Part shown: positions 1-8,724 of the stretch, one piece after another
How the letters are laid out: every line of letters starts with the position of its first letter
Position numbering within the stretch: position 1 is the stretch's first letter
Assembly: GCF_027158205.1 (NCBI RefSeq)
Contig: NZ_JAPVLU010000020.1
Span: 1-64,000 of the forward strand
Reading direction: 5' to 3'
DNA: 64,000 nt
From: Streptomyces sp. H39-S7
GTDB taxonomy: Bacteria; Actinomycetota; Actinomycetes; Streptomycetales; Streptomycetaceae
Position numbers and translations under genes: made by a program
Notes under the pieces: model-generated
Seen by the model: only the letters and a program-made list of their open reading frames with translations
Database searches by the model: none
Told to the model about the DNA's origin: nothing

Positions 1-1
1 C

Positions 2-553
2 GTCTGCTTCTGCGACTGCGACGCCTCCCGGGAGCCCGCCCTGCTGCCGGCCGTCGCGGACCCGGTGCTGCGCGGCGAGCTCGACCTGGTGCTCGGCCGC
101 CGCAGGCCCACCACCCGGGGCGCCTGGCCGCCGCACGCCCGGCTCGCCAACCTCGATCTGGCCCGGCGGGTCCGCCGCCGTACCGGCCTGCCGCTGCGCG
201 ACCTCGGCCCGATGCGGGCCGCCCGGCGCGGCGCGCTGCTCGGCCTGGAGCTGGCCGACCGCCGGTCCGGCTACCCGCTCGAGATGCTGGTCCGCGCGGC
301 CGACGCGGGGTGGCGGATCGCCGAGACCGACGTCCCGTACGCGCCCAGGACCGGCCGCTCCAAGGTGACCGGCACCTGGCGGGGGACCTGGCACGCGGTC
401 CAGGACATGAGCGCGGTACTGCGGCAGCCGGCGGCCGGCGCGCCGCGGGAAGGCCGGCCCGCCACCACACCGACCCGGCCCGCCACCGACTCCCAGGCCG
501 CCACCGGCACCGAGGCAGTCATCGTCGCTCAGCCCGCTCAGGTCGTCCGATGA
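2..553 (+). CDS. glycosyltransferase family 2, C-terminal part (runs in from the left edge)
   Basis: The frame is open from base 2, so the start lies outside the window. The first residues read VCFCDCDAS, which fits the 'DxD' nucleotide-sugar and metal site of GT-A fold family 2 glycosyltransferases. The rest (ELDLVLGRRRP, PLEMLVRAADAGWRI, YAPRTGRSKVTGT) matches the acceptor-side half of polyprenyl-phosphate-mannose-type GT2 enzymes, where an R-x-GRSKVTGT segment is common. It overlaps the next gene by ATGA at 550-553 and so opens a four-gene operon. The exact acceptor is unknown; an envelope glycolipid or polyprenyl-phosphate sugar is likely from the GT-C protein downstream. Family call is fairly sure, substrate is not. 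Confidence 0.75.
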   Translation, partial: VCFCDCDASREPALLPAVADPVLRGELDLVLGRRRPTTRGAWPPHARLANLDLARRVRRRTGLPLRDLGPMRAARRGALLGLELADRRSGYPLEMLVRAADAGWRIAETDVPYAPRTGRSKVTGTWRGTWHAVQDMSAVLRQPAAGAPREGRPATTPTRPATDSQAATGTEAVIVAQPAQVVR

Positions 554-1233
554 GCGGCGCTCCCGGCCTGACGACACTGCTGGTGATCGCCAAGGAGCCG
601 GTGCCGGGCCGGGTCAAGACCCGGCTCACCCCGCCCTACACACCGCGCCAGGCGGCGGCGCTCGCCGAGGCGGCCCTCACCGACACCCTGCACGCGGTGC
701 TGCGCGCCCCGGCCCGGCGGCGGGTGCTGGTGCTCGACGGCGCGCCCGGCCGCTGGCTGCCGCCGGGCTTCGACGTCGTCCCGCAGGCGTCCGGTGGCCT
801 GGACGAGCGGCTGGCGGCCGCCTTCGCCGGCTGTACCGGGCCCACGCTGCTGGTCGGCATGGACACCCCGCAGCTGACCCCGGCCCTGCTGGAGCCCGCG
901 CTGCGGTCCGGCGCCTGGCTGGGCTGCGACGCGTGGTTCGGCCCGGCGCTGGACGGCGGTTTCTGGGCGGTGGGTCTCGCCGAGCCGGACCCCTCGCTGT
1001 TCCCCGGGGTGCCGATGTCGACGGACCGAACGGGTGCGATCCAGCGCCGCCGGCTCACCGAGGCCGGGCTGCGGGTCCGTGACCTGCCGGTACTGCGCGA
1101 TGTGGACACGGCGTCCGATGCCGCCGAGGTCGCCGCCCACGCCCCCGGCTCACGCTTCGCCGCCGCACTGCGCTCGCTGCGGACCGCCCAGCCGGCGGCC
1201 CTGGCCGCCACCGGCGGGACGGCGGCCAGGTGA
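550..1233 (+). CDS. DUF2064 / TIGR04282 family glycosyltransferase-like protein
   Basis: The product is 227 aa, the usual family length. Its N-terminus (TTLLVIAKEPVPGRVKTRLTP) carries the nucleotidyl-transferase-like 'K-PxPGxVKTRL' signature of TIGR04282 proteins. The middle has LLVGMDTPQLTP, equivalent to the GsDxP metal motif, and GPALDGGFWAVGL, equivalent to the 'G.A.DGG.y.iGl' block. I chose the ATG at 550, which overlaps the TGA of the glycosyltransferase, because the longer reading from 310 lies inside that gene. The family is often found beside a GT2 enzyme and a methyltransferase, as here. Its biochemical activity is not established to my knowledge; transfer of a nucleotide-activated sugar is inference. 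Confidence 0.8.
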   Translation: MSGAPGLTTLLVIAKEPVPGRVKTRLTPPYTPRQAAALAEAALTDTLHAVLRAPARRRVLVLDGAPGRWLPPGFDVVPQASGGLDERLAAAFAGCTGPTLLVGMDTPQLTPALLEPALRSGAWLGCDAWFGPALDGGFWAVGLAEPDPSLFPGVPMSTDRTGAIQRRRLTEAGLRVRDLPVLRDVDTASDAAEVAAHAPGSRFAAALRSLRTAQPAALAATGGTAAR

Positions 1234-1967
1234 CGGCGGTGGACGGTGCGACCGCGACGATCGCACAGCGGCCCGAAGTCGCCGCTCCCGCACCCTGGAT
1301 CGATGACCCGTACGCGCACGCGATCCGCTCCGGGCGCGGGCCGCTGTTCCTGCGCAGGGCCGATGGCTGGTTGCTGCCGTTGGACGTGGAGCGGTGGTGC
1401 GCGGCGCCGGACGCCGCCGACACCACGCTGCTGTACCGGTGCCGGCGCGGCCCGGTGCTCGACATCGGCTGCGGGCCCGGCCGGTTGGTGGCGGCGATCG
1501 CGGCCACCGGTGTGCCGGCGCTCGGCGTGGACGTCAGCCCGGCGGCGGTGGCGCGCACCCGGGGCATCGGGGGAGCGGTGCTGTGCCGGTCGGTCTTCGA
1601 CCGGCTGCCCGCCGAGGGCCGCTGGGGCACGGCCCTGCTGGTCGACGGCAACGTCGGCATCGGCGGCGACGCGCGGGCGCTGCTGGCCCGGGTCGGTGAG
1701 CTGGTTGCCCCCGGAGGGCGGTTGCTCGTCGAGGCCGCGGCCTACGATGTCGACGAGCGGTTCACCGTGCGGGTGGAGGACGGCCGGGGCCGGTACGGCC
1801 GCGACTTTCCGTGGGCGCGGCTGGGCGCCGCCGCGCTCCGATCCGCCGCCGACGGCACGGGGTGGTCGGCGGTCGAGGAGTGGTCCGTGGACGGCCGCCA
1901 CTTCGCGGAACTGTGGCGGGTCGACGTTTCGAATCCTGCTGACAAGAGCCCTGGTCAAAGGTCATGA
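1230..1967 (+). CDS. class I SAM-dependent methyltransferase
   Basis: The product is 245 aa. Motif I is VLDIGCGPGRLVAAIA (about residues 72-87), followed by the acidic end of strand 2 in ALGVDVSPAAVA. A post-motif segment VAPGGRLLVEAAAYDVD closes the Rossmann fold. The start is GTG at 1230, overlapping the TGA of the DUF2064 gene, so translation is probably coupled. The N-terminus (WIDDPYAHAIRSGRGPLFLRRADG) is shared with methyltransferases that follow DUF2064 genes in actinobacteria. The substrate is unknown; operon context suggests a surface glycan or lipid-linked sugar. The C-terminus overlaps the ATG of the next gene by four bases. Confidence 0.8.
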   Translation: MTAVDGATATIAQRPEVAAPAPWIDDPYAHAIRSGRGPLFLRRADGWLLPLDVERWCAAPDAADTTLLYRCRRGPVLDIGCGPGRLVAAIAATGVPALGVDVSPAAVARTRGIGGAVLCRSVFDRLPAEGRWGTALLVDGNVGIGGDARALLARVGELVAPGGRLLVEAAAYDVDERFTVRVEDGRGRYGRDFPWARLGAAALRSAADGTGWSAVEEWSVDGRHFAELWRVDVSNPADKSPGQRS

Positions 1968-3472
1968 CCCTGGACATTCCTTACGGATTGCGGACGCGGG
2001 GCCCGGCAGGAACCCGCCGGGCGGCTCGGCCTGCCACGATGGAGGGTGTGGGAGTCCGCACTGTATGCACCTCAGTCCTCGTCGCCGCGCTGACCGTCGT
2101 CGTCGCCGTCACCATCCGCATCGGAGGTTCGGAAGCACACCCGCAACAGCTTCTGTCCTGGTACGCCGCCGCCTGGCTGCTGTTCGCCGCAGCCGTGTGG
2201 GCCGTCCGCAAGGTGCCCGTGCGCTCCGCCGTGGTCCTGGTGCTCGCCGGCAGTGCCGCGCTGTCGCTCGCCGCGCTGAGCGGGCCGCCGCGCACCAGTA
2301 GCGACATGTACCGCTACGTCTGGGACGGCCGGGTGCAGGCCGCGGGAATCTCCCCGTACGCCCATCCGCCCGCCGCGCCGGAACTGGCCGGGCTGCGCGA
2401 CCGCTGGCTCTTCCCACCTGGACGAGTCTGCGTAGCCCCGGATGTCCACCCGCTGGGCGGCGGCTTCTGCACGCTGATGAACCGGCCTGGTGTGAACACC
2501 ATCTACCCGCCGGTGGCGGAGGGCTGGTTCCTCGCGGTCCACGCCTTGTCGCCCGACGGCGCCCGCCACAAGCCGACCCAGATCGCGGGCGCGCTGCTGG
2601 CCGTCGGGACCACCGCCGCTCTGCTCCTCGTCCTGCGGCGGCGCGGCGATCCGCGGCGTGCGGCGCTGTGGGCCTGGTGCCCGGCGGTGGCCTTCGCCGC
2701 GGTCAACGACGCGCACGTCGACACGCTCGGCGTGCTGCTGACCGTGCTCGCGCTCGGCATCTCCGTCCTGCCGCGCCGCGGTGCGCTGCTCGGCGCGGCC
2801 ATCGCCGTCAAGCTGATGCCCGCCGTCGTCCTGCCGGGAGCCCTCGCCCGCCGGGGGCCCCGTGACGCCGCGCGGATCCTGGTGCCCGCCCTGCTGGTGA
2901 TCGCGCTCGCCTACCTGCCGTACGTCCTGAGCTCCGGCTTCGGCGTCCTCGGCTACCTGCCGGGCTATCTGCGGGAGGAGGGGTACGAATCAGGCAGCGT
3001 CCGCCGCTTCGCGCTCCTGCGGCTGTTCCTGCCCGACTCCGTCGCCGCCCCCCTCGCGGTGGTCCTCATCGCACTGACCGCCCTGTACGTCATGCGCCGG
3101 GGCGACCCCACCCGGCCGTGGAGCGGCGCGCTGCTCGTCACCGGCACCGCGCTGCTCCTGACCTCGCCGTCGTACTACTGGTACGCCCTGCTGGTGGTCG
3201 CGCTGGTCGCGCTCGACGGCCGCTGGGAATGGCTCGCCGTCCCCCTCGCGGGCACCGTCCTCTACATCGGCAACGCCATGGCACTTCCCAGCGAAACTCT
3301 CCAACCGTGGTCCTACGGGATCGCGGCGGTGACCGTCCTGGCGGGCGCTGCAGTGCGGGCATATGGCGAGAGGCAGCGCTCCAGAAATGCCATAGCGGCA
3401 AGTGGCACTGCCGCTCCGGTGGTCGGTGATGTCCTTGCCACCAGTACCCCGGAACCCACAGCTCGGAGGTGA
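1964..3472 (+). CDS. GT-C fold integral membrane glycosyltransferase (GT87 / DUF2029-like)
   Basis: This is a 502-aa polytopic protein with about 10-12 hydrophobic segments. The extracytoplasmic loop after the second or third helix contains SSDMYRYVWDGRVQAAGISPY, typical of polyprenol-phosphate-mannose-dependent mannosyltransferases, where the Asp and Trp-Asp pair lie in the catalytic loop. The ATG at 1964 overlaps the methyltransferase stop; an internal ATG at 2039 or GTG at 2048, just before the first helix, is an alternative start. The C-terminal 40 residues are hydrophilic and lack similarity I recognise. With the genes before it the protein likely glycosylates an envelope acceptor on the outer face of the membrane. 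The acceptor is unknown. Confidence 0.75.
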   Translation: MTLDIPYGLRTRGPAGTRRAARPATMEGVGVRTVCTSVLVAALTVVVAVTIRIGGSEAHPQQLLSWYAAAWLLFAAAVWAVRKVPVRSAVVLVLAGSAALSLAALSGPPRTSSDMYRYVWDGRVQAAGISPYAHPPAAPELAGLRDRWLFPPGRVCVAPDVHPLGGGFCTLMNRPGVNTIYPPVAEGWFLAVHALSPDGARHKPTQIAGALLAVGTTAALLLVLRRRGDPRRAALWAWCPAVAFAAVNDAHVDTLGVLLTVLALGISVLPRRGALLGAAIAVKLMPAVVLPGALARRGPRDAARILVPALLVIALAYLPYVLSSGFGVLGYLPGYLREEGYESGSVRRFALLRLFLPDSVAAPLAVVLIALTALYVMRRGDPTRPWSGALLVTGTALLLTSPSYYWYALLVVALVALDGRWEWLAVPLAGTVLYIGNAMALPSETLQPWSYGIAAVTVLAGAAVRAYGERQRSRNAIAASGTAAPVVGDVLATSTPEPTARR

Positions 3473-3511
3473 ACCCGGCGTCGAGGTTCGATGCTCGTTG
3501 TCGTAATGTCG

Positions 3512-5032
3512 CTACGGGACCGGAGTTGACGGAGTGTTGGTTGATCGCGCTGCTTGAGCCAGAGCCTGTTGGTCCGCGAGGGCGATCGCCAGTTCCCCGG
3601 CCGCAGTGGGGTGCAGTGGAGCGTCCGCGTCTGGTCCTTGAACGAAGGACTCGTCGCTGCAGAGCCGGTGTCCGTCGAAGTGCTGCTGGACGTCGATGAA
3701 TCCGAAGGTCTGTGCCCCCTCGCGGAGGACGGCGTTGAGGTCTGACAGCCGGGACTCCAGAACCTTCGCCTTGTCGGCGGTGATGCCTTGACCGGCCAGG
3801 CAGCCCACGTCGTCTCCGAAGGGGTTGTAGTACTCGTTGATGAGGACCGTGGGATGCTGAGGCAGGGCCGCCAAGTTCCCGAGCAGCGTGTAGTAGTCGT
3901 AGGCGAATGCCGCGATCTGCTGATGGAAGTAGGCGGTTGACGCACGGTCGCCGCAGGCATCTGCCGCTGCGCACACGGCTGCCAGGGCCGACCAGTGCAC
4001 GTCGTTGGCCCCGACGCTCACCATGACGACCGATGCTTTCGGGGAGCGTACGACCGCGGACAGTTGGGGCGGAGCTTCGCTGGCCCCGGCTTTCTGTGTG
4101 CCGAGCAGGCCCTCTCTGATGGTGGCGCTGCTGCAGGCCGCGTTCCAGGTGTTCCAGCCGTTGACCTCACCCAGACGCACGGCGTAGGCGTCCTTACTGC
4201 GCCGGCATGCCCGGTCCAGGGTGCTGGGATGGTCGACCAGGGGATTGCCGTCTCCCGCTGCGGTCGAATCTCCAATGATGACGGCCTCGATCCCCGGCAT
4301 GGTGGGGCCGCCCGTTGCTGCCGTCGCCGGCGGGCTCTTCCCGACCAGGTCCTCAATCGATCGCACCTGCCGCAGTGCCCGCGGTGTGGACGCCGCCAGG
4401 AGATAGACACCCGCTGCGTTCAGGGCGCACACCCCCACTACGGTGGCGGCCAATATCTTGATCATCCAGGCTCGCGAGGAGCGCCGAACCCCTGCGACTG
4501 CCACGGCCATGAGCGCTGCGAAACCGGCCGCGATCAGCGTCTGCCACAGGAGGTAGCGCGTCCAGCCCGAGGTCAGGGCCCGGCTGAGGTCTGTCTCGAT
4601 ATTCTGTTGGCCGCCCGGCTGGGTGGCGGCTTCGGTCTGGGCGTTCAACGTGATCTGCGCGAGCTTGAGACGCGGCCGGATGGGTCCGTCGAACTGCGGT
4701 TTGGTCGCGATCACTTCACCGAAGAGATCAAGCTCGCCCGGCCCTGACCAGTGCAGATCCGGTGCTGCCGCACCTACCTGCACCCTCTGTCCCACTCCGG
4801 AAACGGACTGCAGCGGCGTCACTCGCACCGAAAGCCAGATGGACAGAGCAGCGATGCACGCGAATGCTCCTGCGTACCTCAGCATGGCCGTGGCCCGGCG
4901 GCGCCAGAGGCGCACGGTGTTCCCCCTGCTCACCAACCTCGACTGATCGATCCCCGCCACCTCCCACTCCGTGACGTCCGGTCGCTGGAAGGCGCGGGCC
5001 CGGTCCGTCCTGTCTTCGATGCTGGCTCCCAC
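3512..5032 (-). CDS. membrane-anchored SGNH/GDSL hydrolase
   Basis: The C-terminal half carries the SGNH blocks in order: AVIIGDSTAAG (block I serine), MVSVGANDVHW (block III Asn) and APLHPTAAG (block V His). The N-terminal half has two membrane segments, MLRYAGAFACIAALSIWL and a second around LLWQTLIAAGFAALMAVAVA, with a third hydrophobic stretch (ILAATVVGVCALNAAGVYLL) before the catalytic domain, which should lie outside the cell. Likely an esterase or lipase acting on envelope esters. The start is uncertain: the frame is open far upstream, and GTG at 5032 (VGASIEDR) is chosen because earlier starts would run through the 5106-5120 palindrome. GTG 4936 or ATG 5176 remain possible. It is divergent from the phosphatase gene. 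Confidence 0.7.
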   Translation of the reverse strand: MGASIEDRTDRARAFQRPDVTEWEVAGIDQSRLVSRGNTVRLWRRRATAMLRYAGAFACIAALSIWLSVRVTPLQSVSGVGQRVQVGAAAPDLHWSGPGELDLFGEVIATKPQFDGPIRPRLKLAQITLNAQTEAATQPGGQQNIETDLSRALTSGWTRYLLWQTLIAAGFAALMAVAVAGVRRSSRAWMIKILAATVVGVCALNAAGVYLLAASTPRALRQVRSIEDLVGKSPPATAATGGPTMPGIEAVIIGDSTAAGDGNPLVDHPSTLDRACRRSKDAYAVRLGEVNGWNTWNAACSSATIREGLLGTQKAGASEAPPQLSAVVRSPKASVVMVSVGANDVHWSALAAVCAAADACGDRASTAYFHQQIAAFAYDYYTLLGNLAALPQHPTVLINEYYNPFGDDVGCLAGQGITADKAKVLESRLSDLNAVLREGAQTFGFIDVQQHFDGHRLCSDESFVQGPDADAPLHPTAAGELAIALADQQALAQAARSTNTPSTPVP

Positions 5033-5105
5033 GCTAACGCGCTCGGCACTATCGGCAGCGAATGGGCCTGAACCGCCGGAATCCGGGTAGTCGGCCCCAG
5101 GATAT

Positions 5106-5120
5106 TTTGCACTGTGCAAA
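5106..5120. promoter_or_regulatory. perfect 15-bp palindrome between divergent genes
   Basis: TTTGCAC-T-GTGCAAA has seven-base perfect arms and sits inside an AT-rich patch (ATATTTT on the left, ATATGG on the right) that stands out in this GC-rich DNA. It lies between the SGNH hydrolase and the phosphatase, which are transcribed away from it, so it is a good operator candidate for one or both. I do not recognise the regulator. Confidence 0.4.
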
Positions 5121-5253
5121 TATGGTGACCGCGGGGCGACCGGACGCAAGGCGAACAGGCCCCCACGGCCGTACATCGCGTTGCGGCTCTGTTCCAACGG
5201 GTGCGGTCCACATGATCGGACGCGTCGGTAACGCGCCGGCCAGGAGGAAGACT

Positions 5254-6345
5254 TTGGATCGGACGGCGCCGCCCCATCGCCAGTTCCTGCTTGTGGCCAT
5301 ACCGTTCGCCGCGATGGCCATCGTCGCGGGCGTCGATCTGCTGGCCGGTCCCGATGTGGGATTTCTGCCCTTGTTCTCCCTGGGGCCGGCCTTCGCGTGC
5401 GCTGCGGGAACGGTGCGCAGGGCATTGCTGGTGGGTGCCCTGGCCGGGGTGCTGTGTCTGAGCGTGGCTTCCTACGACGGTCTGCTGTTGTCGCATCGGG
5501 TGACGGTGGCGCTGGCCTCGACTCTGGGCGTCACCGTGGCAGCTGCTCTGGCTGCCTCCATCCGACGCCGTCACGAGCATGAGCTGGCGGATGTCCGCTC
5601 GGTCGCTGAAGTCGCCCAGCGCGTCCTGCTGCGCCCGGTGCCACGCTTTGCGGGGCTCATGCGTATCGCGGTGTCGTACACCTCGGCTGCCGCCGAGGCT
5701 CGAATCGGCGGAGATCTCTACGAAGTCGTGCCACTGGGTGCGGGCGCGCGGGTCATCGTCGGTGATGTGCAGGGCAAGGGGCTGGAGGCCGTGGAGACCG
5801 CAGCTGTAGTCCTCGGCGCGTTCCGTGAGGCGGCGCCCGAAAACATGTCCCTCGACATGGTCGGTGACCGGCTGGAACGCTCCTTGAACCGACGCTTGGA
5901 GGGAGAGGAGTTCGTGACCGCAGTACTCGCTGAGATCGGTGCAGACCACAGCGTGCTCATGCTCAACTACGGCCACCCGGCGCCGCTGCTGCTGCGAGCA
6001 AACGGCGCGGTCCAGTTCGCGGAACCGGACAGCTACGCCGCGCCCCTGGGGCTAGCCTCCCTGGGGCCCCCGAGTCCTACGCCGTACAAAGTCGAATTGG
6101 CTCGCGGCGACCAGATGCTCCTGTACACCGACGGGGTCACCGAAACCCGCGATGAGCACGGACAGTTCTACCCCTTGGCGCAACGGGCCCATCTGCTGGA
6201 CGAGTTCGACCCCGAGACCGCGCTCGAGGCCCTTCGGCTCGACATGGTCGCCTACGCGCACGGGCCCTTGCGTGACGACGCCGCGATGCTGCTGCTGCGT
6301 CATCGCGACGTGCCTGACCAGGTCGGTATACCGGGCCGGGACTAA
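5254..6345 (+). CDS. membrane-bound PP2C-family (SpoIIE/RsbU-type) serine phosphatase
   Basis: The C-terminal PP2C_SIG domain shows RIGGDLYEVV and VIVGDVQGKGLEAVETAA (metal-binding Asp residues in GGD and GDVxGKG), LLYTDGVTETRD and the closing RDDAAMLLLR. The N-terminal third has three or four hydrophobic helices (FLLVAIPFAAMAIVAGVDLL onward), so the phosphatase is tethered to the membrane. I chose TTG at 5254 because a perfect AGGAGG lies at 5242-5247, six bases upstream; the ATGs at 5122 and 5212 lack such a site. This gives 363 aa. Such proteins dephosphorylate anti-sigma-factor antagonists in actinomycete stress networks; the partner here is not visible. Confidence 0.8.
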   Translation: MDRTAPPHRQFLLVAIPFAAMAIVAGVDLLAGPDVGFLPLFSLGPAFACAAGTVRRALLVGALAGVLCLSVASYDGLLLSHRVTVALASTLGVTVAAALAASIRRRHEHELADVRSVAEVAQRVLLRPVPRFAGLMRIAVSYTSAAAEARIGGDLYEVVPLGAGARVIVGDVQGKGLEAVETAAVVLGAFREAAPENMSLDMVGDRLERSLNRRLEGEEFVTAVLAEIGADHSVLMLNYGHPAPLLLRANGAVQFAEPDSYAAPLGLASLGPPSPTPYKVELARGDQMLLYTDGVTETRDEHGQFYPLAQRAHLLDEFDPETALEALRLDMVAYAHGPLRDDAAMLLLRHRDVPDQVGIPGRD

Positions 6346-6427
6346 CAGCGACATCGGTTCCGTTGCCAGGCGAGTTGGCCGCTGAGATGCTGCTCCGGGC
6401 GCCGCCGCGGGGGTGGGATTGATCCAT

Positions 6428-6852
6428 TCACGGGGCGCTGGGAGGGTCCCCGGCGGCCTGGAGCCGGCGTCGCAGGGTGGCGGCGAAGTCCTCGGCGCGC
6501 GAGAGCTGGACCCGTAGGTCGGCGATGGGTCCCGGGCGACCCGCTCGTAGCCGCGCACCTGTTCCAGCAGTTTCTCCCGTTCCCCGGGCTCAACGGGCGT
6601 GTCGGTGTCGAGGCGGTCGGTGGCTTCCAGCAAGTCGCGCATCTGGTCGAGGGCGAAGCCCAGCGGCTTCATCCGCCGGATCACCATCAGGCGGGCTACG
6701 TCGGTTTCGGTGTAGAGCCGGAAGCCGCCCTGGGAGCGAGCAGAGGGGGCGACGAGGCTGGCTTCCTCGTAGTGGCGGATGGTCCGCAGGGACAGTTCGG
6801 TTCGAGTCGCTACCTCGCCGATCTGCATGTGTTCGGATTCGCCGCCCGTCAC
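6428..6852 (-). pseudogene. MerR-family regulator, frameshifted
   Basis: The N-terminal 105 residues are a clean MerR winged helix: MQIGEVATRTELSLRTIRHY, then GGFRLYTETDVARLMVIRRM and the dimerisation helix (LGFALDQMRDLLEATDRLDT). The frame breaks near 6525-6535, after GYERVARD. In the next frame the expected tail IADLRVQLSRAEDFAATLRRR continues to a stop at 6428-6430. One missing C in the GACCCATCG context would explain it. Starts at 6852 (ATG) or 6828 (ATG, MQIGEV) are both possible. Divergent merR-sulP pairs are common in actinomycetes, and the sulP partner here is also broken. A sequencing error could mimic the frameshift. Confidence 0.75.
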
Positions 6853-6897
6853 CCCTGGCCTTTCGCGTCCACAGATTCACTTCGAAGTCGGCGTCCG

Positions 6898-7254
6898 GCA
6901 ATCGCCATCGGCTCCATCACCGCGATGGTCATCTTCGCCAAGCGCGTCGCCCACCTTGTCAACGTCTCCGCGGTTGCCGACCCAGATGGCGCCAGCGTCG
7001 TCTACTCGGTCACTGGAGCCCTGTTCTTCGCCTCCAGTAACGACCTCGTCGGCCGCTTCGACTACAGCGGAGACCCGGACAGGGTCATCATCGCCCTCAC
7101 CGCCGGTCACATCTGGGACGCCTCCTCCGTCGCAGCCCTCGACGCCATCGAGACCAAATACGCGAAGCGCGGTAAAACGGTTGAGATCATCGGTCTCAAC
7201 CAGCCCAGCGCCAAGATCCACGAAAACCTGAGCGGTGAACTCACCAGCCACTGA
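6898..7254 (+). pseudogene. SulP-family anion permease, only the end with the STAS domain remains
   Basis: From about 6898 the reading matches the very end of a SulP transporter: the last membrane helix (AIGSITAMVIFAKRVAHLV) followed by a STAS domain with VYSVTGALFFASSNDLVGRF and HIWDASSVAALDAIE. A SulP protein is normally 480-560 aa; here about 118 aa remain. The roughly 400 missing residues would hold all other helices, so no transport is possible. Upstream bases read straight into the merR promoter, so the deletion joined the promoter region to the 3' end of the gene. An ATG at 6925 could still drive a free STAS domain, but I see no convincing ribosome site. Confidence 0.75.
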
Positions 7255-7474
7255 GAGCCTGCGCCGGCAGGGCGCCGAGTGCGTCGTGGGCTGAGTGCGG
7301 TGGCAGTGCGTGCGCGGTCCCTGGCGTGGGCGGCGTGTAGGTGGGAGGCGCGATCTCGCGCACCGGCCGGAGCCTTGCCGGTGGGAACCTCGGCTGTCTC
7401 ACCAGCGTTGTTTGGTCAGGTAGGCGTTTTCGACGACAGGCGCGCTTCCCGCGCTGGATTGAGTAGGGGTTTGT

Positions 7475-8050
7475 ATGGGCGTCAGCCTTGCTAAGGGCGG
7501 CAATGTCTCGCTGACGAAGGAGGCCCCAGGGCTGACGGAGGTCATCGTGGGGCTGGGTTGGGACGCACGCAGCACCACCGGCGCCGATTTCGACCTAGAC
7601 GCCAGCGCGTTGCTGGTCAACACAGGTGGCAAGGTCGCCTCGGATCAGCATTTCGTCTTCTACAACAACCTCAAGAGCCCCGACGGCTCCGTCGAGCACA
7701 CCGGCGACAACCTCACCGGTGAGGGCGAGGGCGACGATGAAGCCGTCAAGGTCAACCTCGCGACCGTCCCTGCCGACGTCGACAAGATCGTGTTCCCGGT
7801 CTCGATCCATGAGGGCGAGAGCCGTCAGCAGAGCTTCGGCCAGGTCCGCAACGCGTTCATCCGCGTGGTGAACCAGGCGGACAACAACGAACTGGCGCGT
7901 TACGACCTCACCGAGGACGCCTCCACCGAGACCGCTATGGTCTTCGGCGAGCTGTACCGCAACGGCGCGGAGTGGAAGTTCCGTGCCATCGGCCAGGGCT
8001 ACGCCTCCGGGCTGCGCGGCATCGCCCAGGACTTCGGCGTCAACATCTGA
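7475..8050 (+). CDS. terD: TerD-family stress / tellurite resistance protein
   Basis: This is a full-length 191-aa TerD protein. [19 protein letters not shown] at the start, [20 protein letters not shown] and [19 protein letters not shown] are the calcium-binding TerD core, with acidic clusters GDDEAVKV and [14 protein letters not shown]. The ATG at 7475 fits the family N-terminus exactly. The protein is cytoplasmic. Members of the ter family act in resistance to tellurite and other stresses by a mechanism that is not settled. The terB-like gene follows after a terminator hairpin, so the two are close but may have separate or partially attenuated transcription. terE is an alternative name for such paralogues. 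Confidence 0.9.
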   Translation: MGVSLAKGGNVSLTKEAPGLTEVIVGLGWDARSTTGADFDLDASALLVNTGGKVASDQHFVFYNNLKSPDGSVEHTGDNLTGEGEGDDEAVKVNLATVPADVDKIVFPVSIHEGESRQQSFGQVRNAFIRVVNQADNNELARYDLTEDASTETAMVFGELYRNGAEWKFRAIGQGYASGLRGIAQDFGVNI

Positions 8051-8069
8051 TCTCAAGCCACACTGTGTC

Positions 8070-8094
8070 GGGGCCCGCGAACCATGCGGGCCCC
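8070..8094 (+). terminator. hairpin terminator after terD
   Basis: GGGGCCCGC and GCGGGCCCC form a perfect nine-base-pair stem with a seven-base loop, 20 bases after the terD stop. There is no strong T run, as is usual for actinomycete terminators. Confidence 0.6.
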
Positions 8095-8137
8095 GTTCGG
8101 CCGTCCCAACAACTTTTTGCACCTGAGGAGACGCCAA

Positions 8138-8593
8138 ATGGCGCTGTGGGACAAGATCAAGGAATCTGCATCGACGATGCAGGGTCAGCTCGAGGCCAAG
8201 AAGAACGACCTCAAGAGCGGCTCGTTCCGTGACGCGAGCATGGCCATGTGCGCCCTGGTGGCCGCTGCGGACGGTTCCGTCGACCCGTCCGAGCGCCAGC
8301 GCGTCGCCTCGCTGATCGCGAGCAACGAGGTGCTCCAGAACTTCCCCGCCGACGACCTGCAGCGGCGCTTCAGCGACTACCTGACCAAGCTCACCGCAGA
8401 CTTCGACTTCGGCAAGGTCAGCATCCTGCAGGAGATCGCCAAGGCGAAGAAGAAGCCGGCCGAGGCCCGTGCGGTCATCCAGATCGGCATCGTCATCGGC
8501 GGCGCCGACGGCGATTTCGACAAGAGCGAGCAGGGCGTCGTCCGAGAAGCCTGCTACGCGCTGGGCCTGCCGCCCGCCGAATTCGACCTCTGA
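8138..8593 (+). CDS. TerB-like tellurite resistance protein
   Basis: The 151-aa product matches the TerB-type helical fold. MALWDKIKESASTMQGQLEA starts the protein, followed by MAMCALVAAADGSVDPSERQ and IGIVIGGADGDFDKSEQ. The two 'AADGxVdpsE' / 'GADGDFDksE' acidic helices are the metal-binding repeats of the TerB family. The ATG at 8138 is preceded by GAGGAG; the longer reading from 8084 has no family support. The protein is probably cytoplasmic or membrane-associated and works with TerD, the gene just upstream. Confidence 0.85.
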   Translation: MALWDKIKESASTMQGQLEAKKNDLKSGSFRDASMAMCALVAAADGSVDPSERQRVASLIASNEVLQNFPADDLQRRFSDYLTKLTADFDFGKVSILQEIAKAKKKPAEARAVIQIGIVIGGADGDFDKSEQGVVREACYALGLPPAEFDL

Positions 8594-8649
8594 TCGCTAT
8601 CACATGGCTGGGTGGAGAAGCGGCGTATCGGTCCTCCCCAGAGGTAGGC

Positions 8650-8688
8650 GGCCGGTGCCGGGCAGTAGTCTGCTGCCCGGCACCGGCC
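8650..8688 (+). terminator. strong hairpin terminator after the terB-like gene
   Basis: Sixteen-base perfect arms (GGCCGGTGCCGGGCAG and its complement) flank a seven-base loop, 57 bases after the stop. This is the longest perfect hairpin noted in the window. Confidence 0.75.
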
Positions 8689-8724
8689 GGTGGTATATGA
8701 ATGTGCGAATCGGCGCCAGAGCGT

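Noticed and set aside
636-1958. Long minus-strand open frame (about 440 codons) opposite the DUF2064 and methyltransferase genes
   Set aside because: It lies antisense to two well-supported genes, has repetitive Arg/Pro/Ala content and no family resemblance; typical of high-GC DNA.
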